From Zoogloea sp021286885 (GTDB taxonomy: Bacteria; Pseudomonadota; Gammaproteobacteria; Burkholderiales; Rhodocyclaceae): DNA of 64,000 bases. The position numbers and the translations under genes are program-made. Where the stretch lies: the NCBI RefSeq assembly GCF_041915215.1, contig NZ_JAYSBV010000011.1, one strand, 5' to 3'. Below are positions 50,494 to 59,930 of the stretch, in pieces (position 1 is the first letter of the stretch; each line of letters starts with the position of its first letter). Under the pieces are notes generated by a model that saw only the letters and a list, made by a program, of their open reading frames with translations, was not told the origin of the DNA and searched no databases.

Positions 50494-51276
50494 GTGAGTG
50501 TACGGAATGTAGTGGGTAGTGTTTGGCGTGGGCGTGGAACCCTGGTGGCGATGCTGTTAGCGGCCTCTTTGGTTGGTGCATGCAAGAACGAAAGCACACC
50601 TGTAGCCCCGGAGGCGCCCAAGCTAGAAATCCCGGTCTACGTCCTTAATCTGCCTGACCCCAGCACATCGAGCGACATGGTCATGATTCGCGAAAAATTC
50701 CGCAAAAATGGCCTGACGCCGTTGGCCGAGCGGGTTTGGAGTGACATGAAACCTGCTCGCTACATGGTGGTATTCAGTAAATCCGGGGATGATGTTCACG
50801 CGGCCAGTGCCCAAGTAGGCGCCCTGGTGGCAGAGTATTCAGAAGAGTTTAACCGTTGGGACGTCGTGGCCGAATCCCTGTCCTTTAGCGAGGAAGGCAG
50901 CTGGGGGAGTGCGCCGAGCCCCACTTTCTTGCGCCTGGGGCCCAATAAGGTGGGCTTCATGATGGAAAGCAGTGTGACCGCGCAGGGCTATATCGAAGGG
51001 GGGGTATCGGTGTATGGGGTGATCGGCAAGCAGTTTGTCCAGATGCTGTCTCTGCCGAGCCTTGCGAACAATGGTGGTACGGGAGATGAGGAGTACACCA
51101 TGTCCACCCGTCTGTTCCAGGTGGCAGACCCCAGCCAGGAGTTCTACCCCATCCGGGCCGAGCTGAAGATTGCCGGCAAGCGCACGGTTGCTGAAGAGGA
51201 GCGCTTCCTCAAGGTTTTTGGCGACAAGACGCAGCTTGACTTCGTGTTCAAGGATGGTGTGTTCGTGCGTAAGTAA
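50494..51276 (+). CDS. Putative lipoprotein of unknown function
   Basis: A 260-residue protein with a signal peptide and lipobox (LLAASLVGAC, Cys around residue 30), so probably attached to a membrane. The mature part contains mixed alpha/beta sequence (YMVVFSKSGDDVHAASAQV, FLRLGPNKVGFMMESSVTAQG) with no recognised domain. I prefer the GTG at 50494, which has AAGG upstream and gives a normal signal peptide; an ATG at 50446 gives an odd 16-residue lead. It ends at a hairpin shared with the TonB receptor gene. Confidence 0.7.
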   Translation: MSVRNVVGSVWRGRGTLVAMLLAASLVGACKNESTPVAPEAPKLEIPVYVLNLPDPSTSSDMVMIREKFRKNGLTPLAERVWSDMKPARYMVVFSKSGDDVHAASAQVGALVAEYSEEFNRWDVVAESLSFSEEGSWGSAPSPTFLRLGPNKVGFMMESSVTAQGYIEGGVSVYGVIGKQFVQMLSLPSLANNGGTGDEEYTMSTRLFQVADPSQEFYPIRAELKIAGKRTVAEEERFLKVFGDKTQLDFVFKDGVFVRK

Positions 51277-51304
51277 GCACGCCCTCCCTCGTTACTCACG
51301 GCAC

Positions 51305-51340
51305 AAGGCCCTGGCTTCCGTTTCGGGAGGCCAGGGCCTT
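51305..51340. terminator. Hairpin between convergent lipoprotein and receptor genes
   Basis: AAGGCCCTGGC pairs perfectly with GCCAGGGCCTT around a 14-nt loop, placed between convergent stops. T-tracts are short on both sides, so it may terminate weakly. Confidence 0.7.
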
Positions 51341-51374
51341 GTTCGTGGTGAGGCCGGGGGGGATGTGCCCCGGT

Positions 51375-53663
51375 TCAGTAATCCCACTTCACCTGGGCGA
51401 ACAGGGTGCGTTGGGGGTAGGGGTGGTAGGCGTAATACTTTTCGGCGCCGATGTTGTTCATCCCGATGGAGGCGCTGGCCTTGGGGGCGAAGCGGTAGCT
51501 CAGGCGGGCGTCGGCTACCCAGAAGCCGCTGGAGGCGCCGTACAGGTCGTAGTTGGCAAAGGCCGGGTTCAGGTCGGTGTAGCGGCTGCTGTAGCGGGCA
51601 CCCAGGGAGGCGCTCCAGGCATCGCTCGCCCGGTAGCTGGCAAAGCCTGCCAGGCGCCAGCGGGGAATCGCCAGGGGGCGGCCTTCGTATTCGGGGCGGG
51701 CGGCGTCCTTGACCACTTCACTTTCGGCGTAGGTGATGCTGCCTTGCAGATCCAGCCCGCGCAGGCCCACATCGTTGCCGCTCCAGGCCACTTCGGCCCC
51801 TTGCACCCGGGTCTTGTCCACGTTGCTGAGGGCGGTGATGCCGGTGATGCTGTTACGCTGGCTGAGGATGTAGTCCTGCTTGTTTTCCTGGAACAGGGAG
51901 ACCCGCAGCAGCCCGCCGCCCACGGCGCCTTCGGCGGCCAGTTCGGCGGCCAGGATCTTCTCGGGCTTCAGGTCGGCATCGGCGATGTATTTCTGGCCGG
52001 TGGCGCTGGTGGCAGTGGCGTACAGCTCGGTGACGGTGGGCATCCGGTAGGCCCGGGCGAGGGAGGCCTTGAGCAGCCAGTCCGGGTGGGCCTGCCAGGC
52101 CAGGGTGGCCTTGGGAGAGGTGTAGTGGCCGTCCCGGTCGTCGAAGCGCTTGCTGGCGCTGCTCAGGCTGCGGTCGTAGTAATAGCCTTCAAAGGTCTGC
52201 CAATACTCGTGGCGCAGGCCGCTGGTGAAGGTCCAGGCGGGGGCCAGTTTCCAGGCATCCTGCAGGTAGAGGGCGTCGGTGCGGGTCTTGCCTTCGGCCT
52301 GGGTGCTCAGGCGGGTGGTGGTGTCGGAGCGCCAGGCGCTGGTGTCGTACTTGAGGCTGCTGTAGCTGTATTGATCCACGTGGTAGCCGCCGGTCAGGGT
52401 GTGGCCGGTGAGCCCGCGCCAGATCGCCCGCAGATCGGCGTTTTGCCAGCCGGTGCCGTCCCCGTAGGTGATGGTGCCGGCACCGCTGTCGCCCTGGAGC
52501 ATGCCGTTGGTGGCGGCCCGGTTGATGTCCTGGGGCGTGCTGTAGTGGGAGCCCACCAGCTCGATGCGCAGTTCGTCGCTGGGTTGGGTATTGAGGCCCA
52601 GGCCCCACAGCCGGTTGGTGGTGGCCGACATGGAGTGGCCGAAGTCGGCGGCCTTCACCGTCACGTACTGGTTAGTGCCGGTGCTGATGCGTTGCCCTGC
52701 CACGGTGCCCCAGTAGGTGCTGCCATCGGCGTTGCGCAGATAGCTTTCGGCGCTGCTGTCCGAATCATTGCGGAATTCCGCGTAGGTCAGGGAGGCTCGG
52801 GTGCGGGCGCTGAAATCGTAATCCAGCCGGATCTTGGCGGTGTTCTGGATGCTGTGGTCGATGCCGTAGCCGCCCCACACCCAGCGTCCTTCGTTCAGGG
52901 TGCCTGCATCCCGGGAGAAGCCACTCACCGCCGTGCTGCCGCTGCCCGTGCTGGCAGCGCCCGTGGCGTAGGACATGGGCTGGCCGTAGGCATTGAGGTG
53001 GTTGGCCATCAGCGAAACCCGCAGATTCCCCACCCGGAAGGCACCGCTCATCTGCTCCTGATGGGTGTTGTAGGTGCTGTCGGTGCCGTACAGGGCAAAC
53101 TTCTGCTGGGTGCGCAAGGCGTCCACATGCAGCTCGGTGGCTTCGGGCCGACGGGTGGTGATGAACACTGTGGCGCCCGCCGAGTTGCCCGGCAGCAGGG
53201 CCGAGAACGGGCCGTAGAGCACGTCCATGCTCTCGATCTCGGAGGCCGCGATCATGTTCCAGCGGGGCGGGTAGCTGTAGCTGTTGCCCAGCAGGTTGGC
53301 CAGCAGCAGGCCGTCTGCATACACCAGGCTGCTCGCCGAGGGGGTGGAGCCCACGGTGGTGCGGGCCGAAATCACCGCGTTGCGGTCGCCCGTGTAGCGC
53401 TGGCGCACGTTCAGACCGGGCACATAGCGCAGGGTATCTTCGGTGCTCACCACGTTCATCTGCGCAATCTGGGCAGCCGTGACCTGGGCCTGGGAGGCGT
53501 TGGGGCTGGCGCTCACTGCGAGCGGCGTGTTGCCGCCGCTCACGGTCACGGTGTTCAGGGTCTGCTCGCCATCGGCTGCCTGGGCAGCGCTGCTACAGGA
53601 CACAAACACCAGGGCGAGGGCGGCGGCGAGGGGCGAGGGGCGGAAGGGTTGCGGGCGGGGCAC
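51375..53663 (-). CDS. TonB-dependent outer-membrane receptor
   Basis: A 762-residue outer-membrane receptor. A signal peptide (PLAAALALVFVSCSSAAQA) is followed by a plug domain (EDTLRYVPGLNVRQRYTGDRNAVISART; DVLYGPFSALLPGNSAGATVFI) and a 22-strand barrel ending in FAQVKWDY with a terminal aromatic. It imports an unknown ligand such as a siderophore or metal chelate. The GTG at 53663 has AAGGA with 6-nt spacing and begins a normal signal peptide; the frame opens 14 codons earlier at an ATG without one. It is divergent from the two-HTH LysR gene. No tonB/exbB genes are nearby. Confidence 0.92.
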   Translation of the reverse strand: MPRPQPFRPSPLAAALALVFVSCSSAAQAADGEQTLNTVTVSGGNTPLAVSASPNASQAQVTAAQIAQMNVVSTEDTLRYVPGLNVRQRYTGDRNAVISARTTVGSTPSASSLVYADGLLLANLLGNSYSYPPRWNMIAASEIESMDVLYGPFSALLPGNSAGATVFITTRRPEATELHVDALRTQQKFALYGTDSTYNTHQEQMSGAFRVGNLRVSLMANHLNAYGQPMSYATGAASTGSGSTAVSGFSRDAGTLNEGRWVWGGYGIDHSIQNTAKIRLDYDFSARTRASLTYAEFRNDSDSSAESYLRNADGSTYWGTVAGQRISTGTNQYVTVKAADFGHSMSATTNRLWGLGLNTQPSDELRIELVGSHYSTPQDINRAATNGMLQGDSGAGTITYGDGTGWQNADLRAIWRGLTGHTLTGGYHVDQYSYSSLKYDTSAWRSDTTTRLSTQAEGKTRTDALYLQDAWKLAPAWTFTSGLRHEYWQTFEGYYYDRSLSSASKRFDDRDGHYTSPKATLAWQAHPDWLLKASLARAYRMPTVTELYATATSATGQKYIADADLKPEKILAAELAAEGAVGGGLLRVSLFQENKQDYILSQRNSITGITALSNVDKTRVQGAEVAWSGNDVGLRGLDLQGSITYAESEVVKDAARPEYEGRPLAIPRWRLAGFASYRASDAWSASLGARYSSRYTDLNPAFANYDLYGASSGFWVADARLSYRFAPKASASIGMNNIGAEKYYAYHPYPQRTLFAQVKWDY

Positions 53664-53731
53664 GGCGTATCCTTGGCAAAAGGCGACATGAATCGAACGG
53701 CGCACATTATCGGGCAGGGGCTGCCCGGTAC

Positions 53732-53760
53732 CCGGGCGGCAAATTGTCGCAGCCGGGCGG
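53732..53760. repeat. Direct repeat CCGGGCGG, 21 bp apart
   Basis: CCGGGCGG at 53732-53739 and again at 53753-53760, two helical turns apart, in the divergent gap between the TonB receptor and the LysR gene. An imperfect palindrome GCCCGGTACCCGGGC overlaps the first copy (53723-53737). This is a candidate operator for the neighbouring regulator. Confidence 0.4.
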
Positions 53761-53817
53761 GTTGCTGCGGTTCTGGCCCCTGCCTTTCAGTGCGAGGGCG
53801 GGCTATCATCCCGCGCC

Positions 53818-55080
53818 ATGCACGATGCCCTTCCCAACCTGCGCCACCTGCGCGCCTTCTGTGAGGCGGAGCGCCAGAAAAGCATCAGTCGGGCGGCAGA
53901 TGCGGTGTTTCTGTCCCAGCCCGCCGTCACCCAGGCCATTGCCAAGCTGGAAAAGACTTTCGGGGTTGGTTTGCTGGAGCGGGTGGGGGCTGGAGTGTCG
54001 CCCACCGGGGCCGGCTCGGCCTACGCCAACCGGGTGCGCCGGGCCCTGGCGGTGATCGAAAGCGGGATTGCCGAAGCCCTGCGCATCGGCGGTGCGCGCA
54101 GCCTGCGCCAGGCCCGGGATTTGTTGGCCCTGCTCACCACCACCCAGCTGCGGGCCTTTGTGGCGGTGGGGACTACCAACAACTTCACCCTCGCGGCCCG
54201 CCTGGTGGGCAGCTCCCAGCCTGCCGTGCACCGCTCCACCCGGGAGCTGGAGGCGGTGCTGGAAGTGGCCCTGTTTGAAAAAACCACCCGGGGCATCGTC
54301 CTCACCCGGGCGGGGCAGGTGCTATGGCAGCAGCTCAAGCTGGCCTTTGCCGAGCTCCATCAGGGGATGGCCGAGGTGAAGTCTTCCGGGGGCTTGGCCC
54401 AGGGCAGCATCGTGGTGGGCTGCATGCCCCTGGCGCGTCATTTTGTGATGCCCGATACCCTGGTCCAGTTTTGTAGCCAGTACCCGGCGGTGGACATCCA
54501 GTTCATCGAATCCCCCTATCCCGATCTGCTCCACGGCCTGCGCCACGGTGAAATCGACTTTCTGGTGGGCGCCCTGCGCTACCCGCCGCCGGTGGATGAC
54601 ATTCTGCAGGAGTCCCTGTTTGCCTCTGCCCTGTGCATCGTGGCGGGCAGTCAGCATCCCCTGGCCCGGGTAGAGCGGCCCTTGAGTCTGGCTGATCTGG
54701 CGGCCTATCCGTGGGTGCTGCCCCCGTCCGGCACGCCTACCCGGGATCGCTTTGAGCGCCTGATTGCCGGAGTGCCCGGGGGGCGCCGCTTCGGGCTCAT
54801 CGAATCCAGCTCCCAGATTCTGGTGCGGGGCCTGCTCAAGGGCAGCGAGCGCCTGACCCTGATCTCCCGCCAGCAGGTGCAATACGAGGTGGACATGGGC
54901 GATCTGGTGATCCTCGACTTTGAGCTGGGCGACAACCTGCGGGAAATCGGCCTCACCTTCCGTTCCGACTGGCAGCCCACCCGGGTGCAGCTGGAGTTTC
55001 TGGAGTTGCTGCGCTGGGTGGCAGCGGGCGCAGCCCGGCCAATGCAGCCGCCCTTCCATCAATACGGCAGGTGTGCTTGA
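53818..55080 (+). CDS. LysR-family regulator with two tandem HTH domains
   Basis: A 420-residue protein, about 120 residues longer than a usual LysR regulator. The first winged HTH (about 7-66) is LRHLRAFCEAERQKSISRAADAVFLSQPAVTQAIAKLE; the second (about 105-165) is TTQLRAFVAVGTTNNFTLAARLVGSSQPAVHRSTRELE, both with the SQPAV recognition helix. The effector-binding domain follows (about 190-400). A linker of about 40 residues joins the two. The gene is divergent from a TonB receptor and followed by an MFS exporter. The start ATG has no clear ribosome-binding site, but the first HTH begins right there. Confidence 0.9.
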   Translation: MHDALPNLRHLRAFCEAERQKSISRAADAVFLSQPAVTQAIAKLEKTFGVGLLERVGAGVSPTGAGSAYANRVRRALAVIESGIAEALRIGGARSLRQARDLLALLTTTQLRAFVAVGTTNNFTLAARLVGSSQPAVHRSTRELEAVLEVALFEKTTRGIVLTRAGQVLWQQLKLAFAELHQGMAEVKSSGGLAQGSIVVGCMPLARHFVMPDTLVQFCSQYPAVDIQFIESPYPDLLHGLRHGEIDFLVGALRYPPPVDDILQESLFASALCIVAGSQHPLARVERPLSLADLAAYPWVLPPSGTPTRDRFERLIAGVPGGRRFGLIESSSQILVRGLLKGSERLTLISRQQVQYEVDMGDLVILDFELGDNLREIGLTFRSDWQPTRVQLEFLELLRWVAAGAARPMQPPFHQYGRCA

Positions 55081-55264
55081 AGGTATATCAAGATCCAATG
55101 GGATTCAGGCTTTTTTGAAACTCCATCCGCCGGCCTTGGGTTTACCATCTTGCGGCCCGTACTGAGGCTGGAAGATGGGAGGGCACCATTGCCGAAGGTG
55201 TTGCACCTGCCGATGCTTCCGGCAGAAAGTGAATCTGCAGCCCTTATAACCTCCGACCACATCC

Positions 55265-56488
55265 ATGGGTGTCCTGAACAGCATACCGGCCCTGCGCCAC
55301 GCCAATTTCCGCCTCTATTTTGTCGGCCAGGCCGTTTCGGTCATCGGCAGCTGGGTCCAGACGGTGGCCATCAGCTGGACGCTCTACCAGCTCACCAACT
55401 CCGCCTCTCTGCTTGGCATCGCCGCCTTTCTGACCCAGGGCCCCCAGCTGGTGCTGACCCCCCTGGCCGGCGTCTGGATAGATCGCCACGACCTGCGCCG
55501 CATGCTTTCGGCGGTGCAGATCATCAATGGCGTGCTTGCCGCCGCCCTGGCCCTGCTGGCCGGGCTGGGCTGGCTGCTGCCGGTGCATCTGCTGGTGGCC
55601 TCGGCCCTGCTCGGGGTGCTCAACAGTTTTGATACGCCCCTGCGCCAGTCCCTGCTGATTCATCTGGTGGAGGACCGGCGCGACCTGGGCAGCGCCATCG
55701 GGCTGAACGCCTCCATCTTCACCACCGGGCGCTTCATCGGCCCCCCGGTGGCGGGGGCCATGCTCGCGGCCTTCTCGCCCGCCGCCTGCTTTCTGGCCAA
55801 CGCCCTGTCTTACGCCGGGCTGATCGTGGCCCTGGCCGTGATGCACATCAAGCCCACCGCCAAACCGCCCCGGGCGGGGGTTTCGGTCTGGCAATCCCTG
55901 CTCGAAGGCATGCGCCACGCCCACGCCGTGCCCGCCATTCGGGTGCCCCTGGGGCTGCTGGCGGCGGTCAACATCAGCGCAGCCAGCGCCCTGGTGCTCG
56001 CCCCGGTATTTGCCGCCCAGGTGTTTGGCGGCCATACCGAAGTGCTGGGCTGGCTGCTCGGCGTGGCCGGCGCCGGCGCGGTGTCCGGCACCGTGCTGAT
56101 GGCCCGGGCCGGATCCCTGCCCGCCATTGCCCGGCTGCTGGCCCGCGCCCCCTGGCTGAGCCTGGCCGGGCTCGTCGCACTGATTTTGGTGCCCCGCTGG
56201 GAACTGGCCCTGCCAGCCATGTTTCTGGTGGGCGCCGGCATCGCCACCACCAACGTGACCACCAACGCCCTCCTGCAAAGCAGCGCCGCCGAAACCCTGC
56301 GCGCCCGGGTGATCTCCCTGTTCGCCGCCACCCGCTTCGGCATGGACGCCCTGGGCGGCCTCATCGCCGGCCTGCTCGCCAGCCTCATAGGCCCTGTGGG
56401 CGCCATCGCCTTGGAAGCTGCGGTACTCGCTGGGCTAATGGTATGGCTGGTGCCCAAGGTCAGGCGGGTGGGGGCGGGGTTGAAGTAG
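55265..56488 (+). CDS. MFS transporter (MFS_3/EntS-like)
   Basis: A 407-residue, 12-span major facilitator of the subfamily including enterobactin exporter EntS: LYFVGQAVSVIGSWVQTVAISWTLYQLTNSASLLGIAAFL and the cytoplasmic loop DRHDLRRML. Probably an exporter of a small molecule. It follows the LysR gene by 184 bp (that gap holds no other gene and no clear terminator) and may be controlled with the receptor. No clear ribosome-binding site. Confidence 0.9.
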   Translation: MGVLNSIPALRHANFRLYFVGQAVSVIGSWVQTVAISWTLYQLTNSASLLGIAAFLTQGPQLVLTPLAGVWIDRHDLRRMLSAVQIINGVLAAALALLAGLGWLLPVHLLVASALLGVLNSFDTPLRQSLLIHLVEDRRDLGSAIGLNASIFTTGRFIGPPVAGAMLAAFSPAACFLANALSYAGLIVALAVMHIKPTAKPPRAGVSVWQSLLEGMRHAHAVPAIRVPLGLLAAVNISAASALVLAPVFAAQVFGGHTEVLGWLLGVAGAGAVSGTVLMARAGSLPAIARLLARAPWLSLAGLVALILVPRWELALPAMFLVGAGIATTNVTTNALLQSSAAETLRARVISLFAATRFGMDALGGLIAGLLASLIGPVGAIALEAAVLAGLMVWLVPKVRRVGAGLK

Positions 56489-56501
56489 GTGGGGGGCAGC
56501 C

Positions 56502-57590
56502 TTAACGCCCCACTGCCACCGGCCTTCCCGTTTTAGGGTCCAAACCCTTGGCCTCGGCCATTTCGGCAATGCGCTCTTCACTGGGCAAAGGGGGCGCTTT
56601 GCCGGATTCCCACTCCTTCAACCACTTGGGCTTGCCATCCCAGGGCGGGAGCTTGGCCGGTGGCAGGGGTACGATTTCGTCGATATCTTCAACGGTGGGG
56701 TTGAGGTAGGAGTAGTTGTGAAGGAAGTCAGACAAAATCGCATAACGACGGGAACGCTCTTCGTCTTTGGCGAGGCCGAGGTAATCTAGGGTGTTGTCTG
56801 GGGGGGGAGAGAGAAAGCTTTTTTCCAAAGCAAATGCGCCAATGTCGTTCCCGTTTTTTGCGGATAGGTGATAGTAGTGAATGGCTGCTGGATATTTTTT
56901 TTCATTTTTTGAATCAATTGCAGCTTGAAAGGCTGCTTCTGCATGGCCTTGGTCTGCGGCGCAAGCGATCATTGCACGGCCAATATTAAAAGTGGTAGCA
57001 TGGTCAATTCCCATCGAAAGTAATATATCGCCAATGTGGTATTGAGCGTCTGGGTTTCCCAGGTCGGCAGCTTTGCGCATATATTGCAAGGCTGATGCGT
57101 CGTTGCCTTTGACGCCATAACCAGAGCTCAGTAATACGCCCATGTCGTAATACCCTTGAGGGATTCCGCGCTTGATCAAGCTTTGCGCCAAAGTCACAGG
57201 CAGGCTGATGTAGTCATCAGCATCGCTTTGGCCCCTTATCATCATGAGTGCAAGGTTGTGATTGGCTTTGTCATGTCCCCAAGCGGCTGCGATGCGGTAC
57301 AGGCGTTCAATCTCAGGAAATTTGGTGGGGTCGTTTTTGAGTCGGTTGCGCTTATACAACCAGCGGGCATGCTTGAAGAGTTGCTCGGCTTCCGGGTCCC
57401 GAGGAGGGATACGCTCGGCTTCGTAGGTGCAGGTAAAGGCGAGTTGATCTTCCAGGCTGCGGGGAATGTCGGCAAATTCGGAGCTGGTCTTGGTCATGGC
57501 AGTTTTCTTAGCGGGGCGCCCCTCCTCGTGGGGGATGCGGTTGCAGGCGGTGATTGCGATCATGCAAAAAACAATGAATTTCTTTTTCAT
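56502..57590 (-). CDS. Sel1-repeat lipoprotein, putative T6SS immunity protein, copy 4 (most distal)
   Basis: A 362-residue lipoprotein: signal peptide with lipobox at IAITAC (Cys16), then Sel1/TPR-like helical repeats (YYDMGVLLSSGYGVKGNDASALQYMRKAADLGNPDAQYHIGDIL) and a conserved tail (IVPLPPAKLPPWDGKPKWLKEWESGKAPPLPSEE). In Pseudomonas, tandem Sel1-like proteins next to a phospholipase D effector neutralise it in the periplasm; by that analogy this is an immunity protein. It ends VAVGR, two residues shorter than the others. Residues 190-265 differ between copies; the flanks are nearly identical. Confidence 0.82.
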   Translation of the reverse strand: MKKKFIVFCMIAITACNRIPHEEGRPAKKTAMTKTSSEFADIPRSLEDQLAFTCTYEAERIPPRDPEAEQLFKHARWLYKRNRLKNDPTKFPEIERLYRIAAAWGHDKANHNLALMMIRGQSDADDYISLPVTLAQSLIKRGIPQGYYDMGVLLSSGYGVKGNDASALQYMRKAADLGNPDAQYHIGDILLSMGIDHATTFNIGRAMIACAADQGHAEAAFQAAIDSKNEKKYPAAIHYYHLSAKNGNDIGAFALEKSFLSPPPDNTLDYLGLAKDEERSRRYAILSDFLHNYSYLNPTVEDIDEIVPLPPAKLPPWDGKPKWLKEWESGKAPPLPSEERIAEMAEAKGLDPKTGRPVAVGR

Positions 57591-57640
57591 TTTTAGTCTT
57601 TGTCTGATAAATCCGTTCCGCCTGTGTGCCCTTGCCTACC

Positions 57641-58735
57641 TTAACGCGCCAAACCCACTGCCACCGGCCTTCCCGTTTTAGGGGCCAAACCCTTGGCCTC
57701 GGCCATTTCGGCAAGGCGCTCTTCACTGGGCAAAGGGGGCGCTTTGCCGGATTCCCACTCCTTCAACCACTTGGGCTTGCCATCCCAGGGCGGGAGCTTG
57801 GCTGGTGGCAAGGGTACGATTTCGTCGATATCTTCAACGGTGGGATTGAGGTAGGAGTAGTTGTGAAGGAAGTCAGACAAAATCGCATAACGACGGGAAC
57901 GCTCTTCGTCTTTGGCGAGGCCGAGGTAGTCTAGGGTGTTGTCGGAGGGAGGGGCGAGAAAGCTTGCGCTTAAAGTAAATGCACCTAAATTTTTCCCGTT
58001 TTTTATGGATAAATGATAATAATGAACGGCAGCTGAAAAATTTTTTTCGTTTTTTAAATCAATGGCTGCCTGAAAAGAAGCTTGTGCGTTTCCTTGCTCG
58101 GCAGAGCATGCAATCATAGATCGACCGATGTTGAAGGTAATAATGTTTTTGATGCCCATGGAAAACAAAACATTTCCAATGTGGTACTGCGCATCTGGAT
58201 TTCCTAGGTCGGCAGCTTTTCGCATGTATTGTAAAGCTGAAGCGTCGTTGCCTTTAACCCCATATCCGCTGCTTAAAAGCACTCCCATGTCGTAATACCC
58301 TTGAGGAATTCCGCGCTTGATCAAGTTTTGCGCCAAAGTCACAGGCAGGCTGATGTAGTCATCAGCATCGCTTTGGCCCCGTATCATCATGAGCGCAAGG
58401 TTGTGGTTGGCTTTGTCATGTCCCCAGGCGGCTGAAATGCGGTATAAGCGTTCAATCTCAGGAAATTTGGTGGGGTCGTTTTTGAGTCGATTGCGCTTAT
58501 ACAACCAGCGGGCATGCTTGAAGAGTTGGTCGGCTTCCGGGTCCCGAGGAGGGATGCGCTCGGCTTCGTAGGTGCAGGTAAAGGCGAGTTGATCTTCCAG
58601 GCTGCGGGGAATGTCGGCAAATTCGGAGCTGGTCTTGGTCATGGCGGTCTTCTTGGCGGGGCGCCCTTCCTCGTGGGGGATGCGGTTGCAGGCGGCGATT
58701 GCGATCATGCAAAAAACAATTAATTTCTTTTTCAT
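57641..58735 (-). CDS. Sel1-repeat lipoprotein, putative T6SS immunity protein, copy 3
   Basis: A 364-residue paralog with the same lipobox and Sel1 layout. It differs most in the central part: MGIKNIITFNIGRSMIAC, AEQGNAQASFQ and the LSIKNGKNLGAFTLSASF segment. The DNA of that segment is visibly richer in A+T than its flanks. The 50-bp spacer before the next copy is nearly identical to the other spacers. No good ribosome-binding site precedes the ATG, as in copies 2 and 4. Confidence 0.82.
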   Translation of the reverse strand: MKKKLIVFCMIAIAACNRIPHEEGRPAKKTAMTKTSSEFADIPRSLEDQLAFTCTYEAERIPPRDPEADQLFKHARWLYKRNRLKNDPTKFPEIERLYRISAAWGHDKANHNLALMMIRGQSDADDYISLPVTLAQNLIKRGIPQGYYDMGVLLSSGYGVKGNDASALQYMRKAADLGNPDAQYHIGNVLFSMGIKNIITFNIGRSMIACSAEQGNAQASFQAAIDLKNEKNFSAAVHYYHLSIKNGKNLGAFTLSASFLAPPSDNTLDYLGLAKDEERSRRYAILSDFLHNYSYLNPTVEDIDEIVPLPPAKLPPWDGKPKWLKEWESGKAPPLPSEERLAEMAEAKGLAPKTGRPVAVGLAR

Positions 58736-58785
58736 TTTTAGTCTTTGTCTGATAAATCCGTTCCGCCTGTGTGCCCTTGCCGACC

Positions 58786-59880
58786 TTAACGCGCCAAACC
58801 CACTGCCACCGGCCTTCCCGTTTTAGGGTCTAAACCCTTGGCCTCGGCCATTTCGGCAAGGCGCTCTTCACTGGGCAAAGGGGGCGCTTTGCCGGATTCC
58901 CACTCCTTCAACCACTTGGGCTTGCCATCCCAGGGCGGGAGCTTGGCTGGTGGCAGGGGTACGATTTCGTCGATATCTTCAACGGTGGGGTTGAGGTAGG
59001 AGTAGTTGTGAAGGAAGTCAGACAAAATCGCATAACGACGGGAACGCTCTTCGTCTTTGGCGAGGCCGAGGTAGTCTAGGGTGTTGTCTGGGGGGGGGGC
59101 GAGAAAGCTTGCTCTTAACGTAAATGCACCTAAATTTTTCCCGTTTTTTGCGGATAGATGATAGTAATGAACAGCCTTGTTAAACTCTTGTTCCTGTTCT
59201 AGGTCAATGGCAGTTTGAAAGGCTGCTTCTGCATGGCCTTGGTCTGCGGCGCAGGCGATCATTGCACGACCAATATTGAAAGTGGTGACATGATCGATTC
59301 CCATCGAAAATAATATATCGCCAATGTGGTATTGAGCATCTGGATTTCCCTGGTCGGCAGCTCTGCGCATATATTGCAAGGCTGATGCCTCGTTGCCTTT
59401 GACGCCATAACCGGCGCTCAGTAATACGCCCATGTCGTAATACCCTTGAGGGATTCCGCGCTTGATCAAGTTTTGCGCCAAAGTCACAGGCAGGCTGATG
59501 TAGTCATCAGCATCGCTTTGGCCCCTTATCATCATGAGCGCAAGGTTGTGGTTGGCTTTGTCATGTCCCCAGGCGGCTGAAATGCGGTACAGACGTTCAA
59601 TCTCAGGAAATTTGGTGGGGTCGTTTTTGAGTCGGTTGCGCTTATACAACCAGCGGGCATGCTTGAAGAGTTGGTCGGCTTCCGGGTCCCGAGGAGGGAT
59701 GCGCTCGGCTTCGTAGGTGCAGGTAAAGGCGAGTTGATCTTCCAGGCTGCGGGGAATGTCGGCAAATTCGGAGCTGGTCTTGGTCATGGCTGTCTTCTTA
59801 GCGGGGCGCCCTTCCTCGTGGGGGATGCGGTTGCAGGCGGTGATTGCGATCATGCAAAAAACAATGAATTTCTTTTTCAT
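58786..59880 (-). CDS. Sel1-repeat lipoprotein, putative T6SS immunity protein, copy 2
   Basis: A 364-residue paralog, 1145 bp from its neighbours on both sides. The central segment (ACAADQGHAEAAFQTAIDLEQEQEFNKAVHYYHL) is closest to copy 1, while its C-terminal part and signal peptide are closest to copies 3 and 4. It has the same lipobox and the same variable region bounds, which points to mosaic exchange among copies. Confidence 0.82.
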   Translation of the reverse strand: MKKKFIVFCMIAITACNRIPHEEGRPAKKTAMTKTSSEFADIPRSLEDQLAFTCTYEAERIPPRDPEADQLFKHARWLYKRNRLKNDPTKFPEIERLYRISAAWGHDKANHNLALMMIRGQSDADDYISLPVTLAQNLIKRGIPQGYYDMGVLLSAGYGVKGNEASALQYMRRAADQGNPDAQYHIGDILFSMGIDHVTTFNIGRAMIACAADQGHAEAAFQTAIDLEQEQEFNKAVHYYHLSAKNGKNLGAFTLRASFLAPPPDNTLDYLGLAKDEERSRRYAILSDFLHNYSYLNPTVEDIDEIVPLPPAKLPPWDGKPKWLKEWESGKAPPLPSEERLAEMAEAKGLDPKTGRPVAVGLAR

Positions 59881-59930
59881 TTTTAGTCTTTGTCTGATAA
59901 ATCCGTTCCGCCCGTGCGCCCTTGTCTACC

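Noticed and set aside
53723..53737. Fur box before the TonB receptor
   Set aside because: Only GC-rich repeats are present; no NATA-type half-sites of the Fur consensus beyond a lone ATTATC.
51339..53864. 841-codon open frame antisense to the TonB receptor
   Set aside because: Shadow of the receptor gene; no start signal, no domain.
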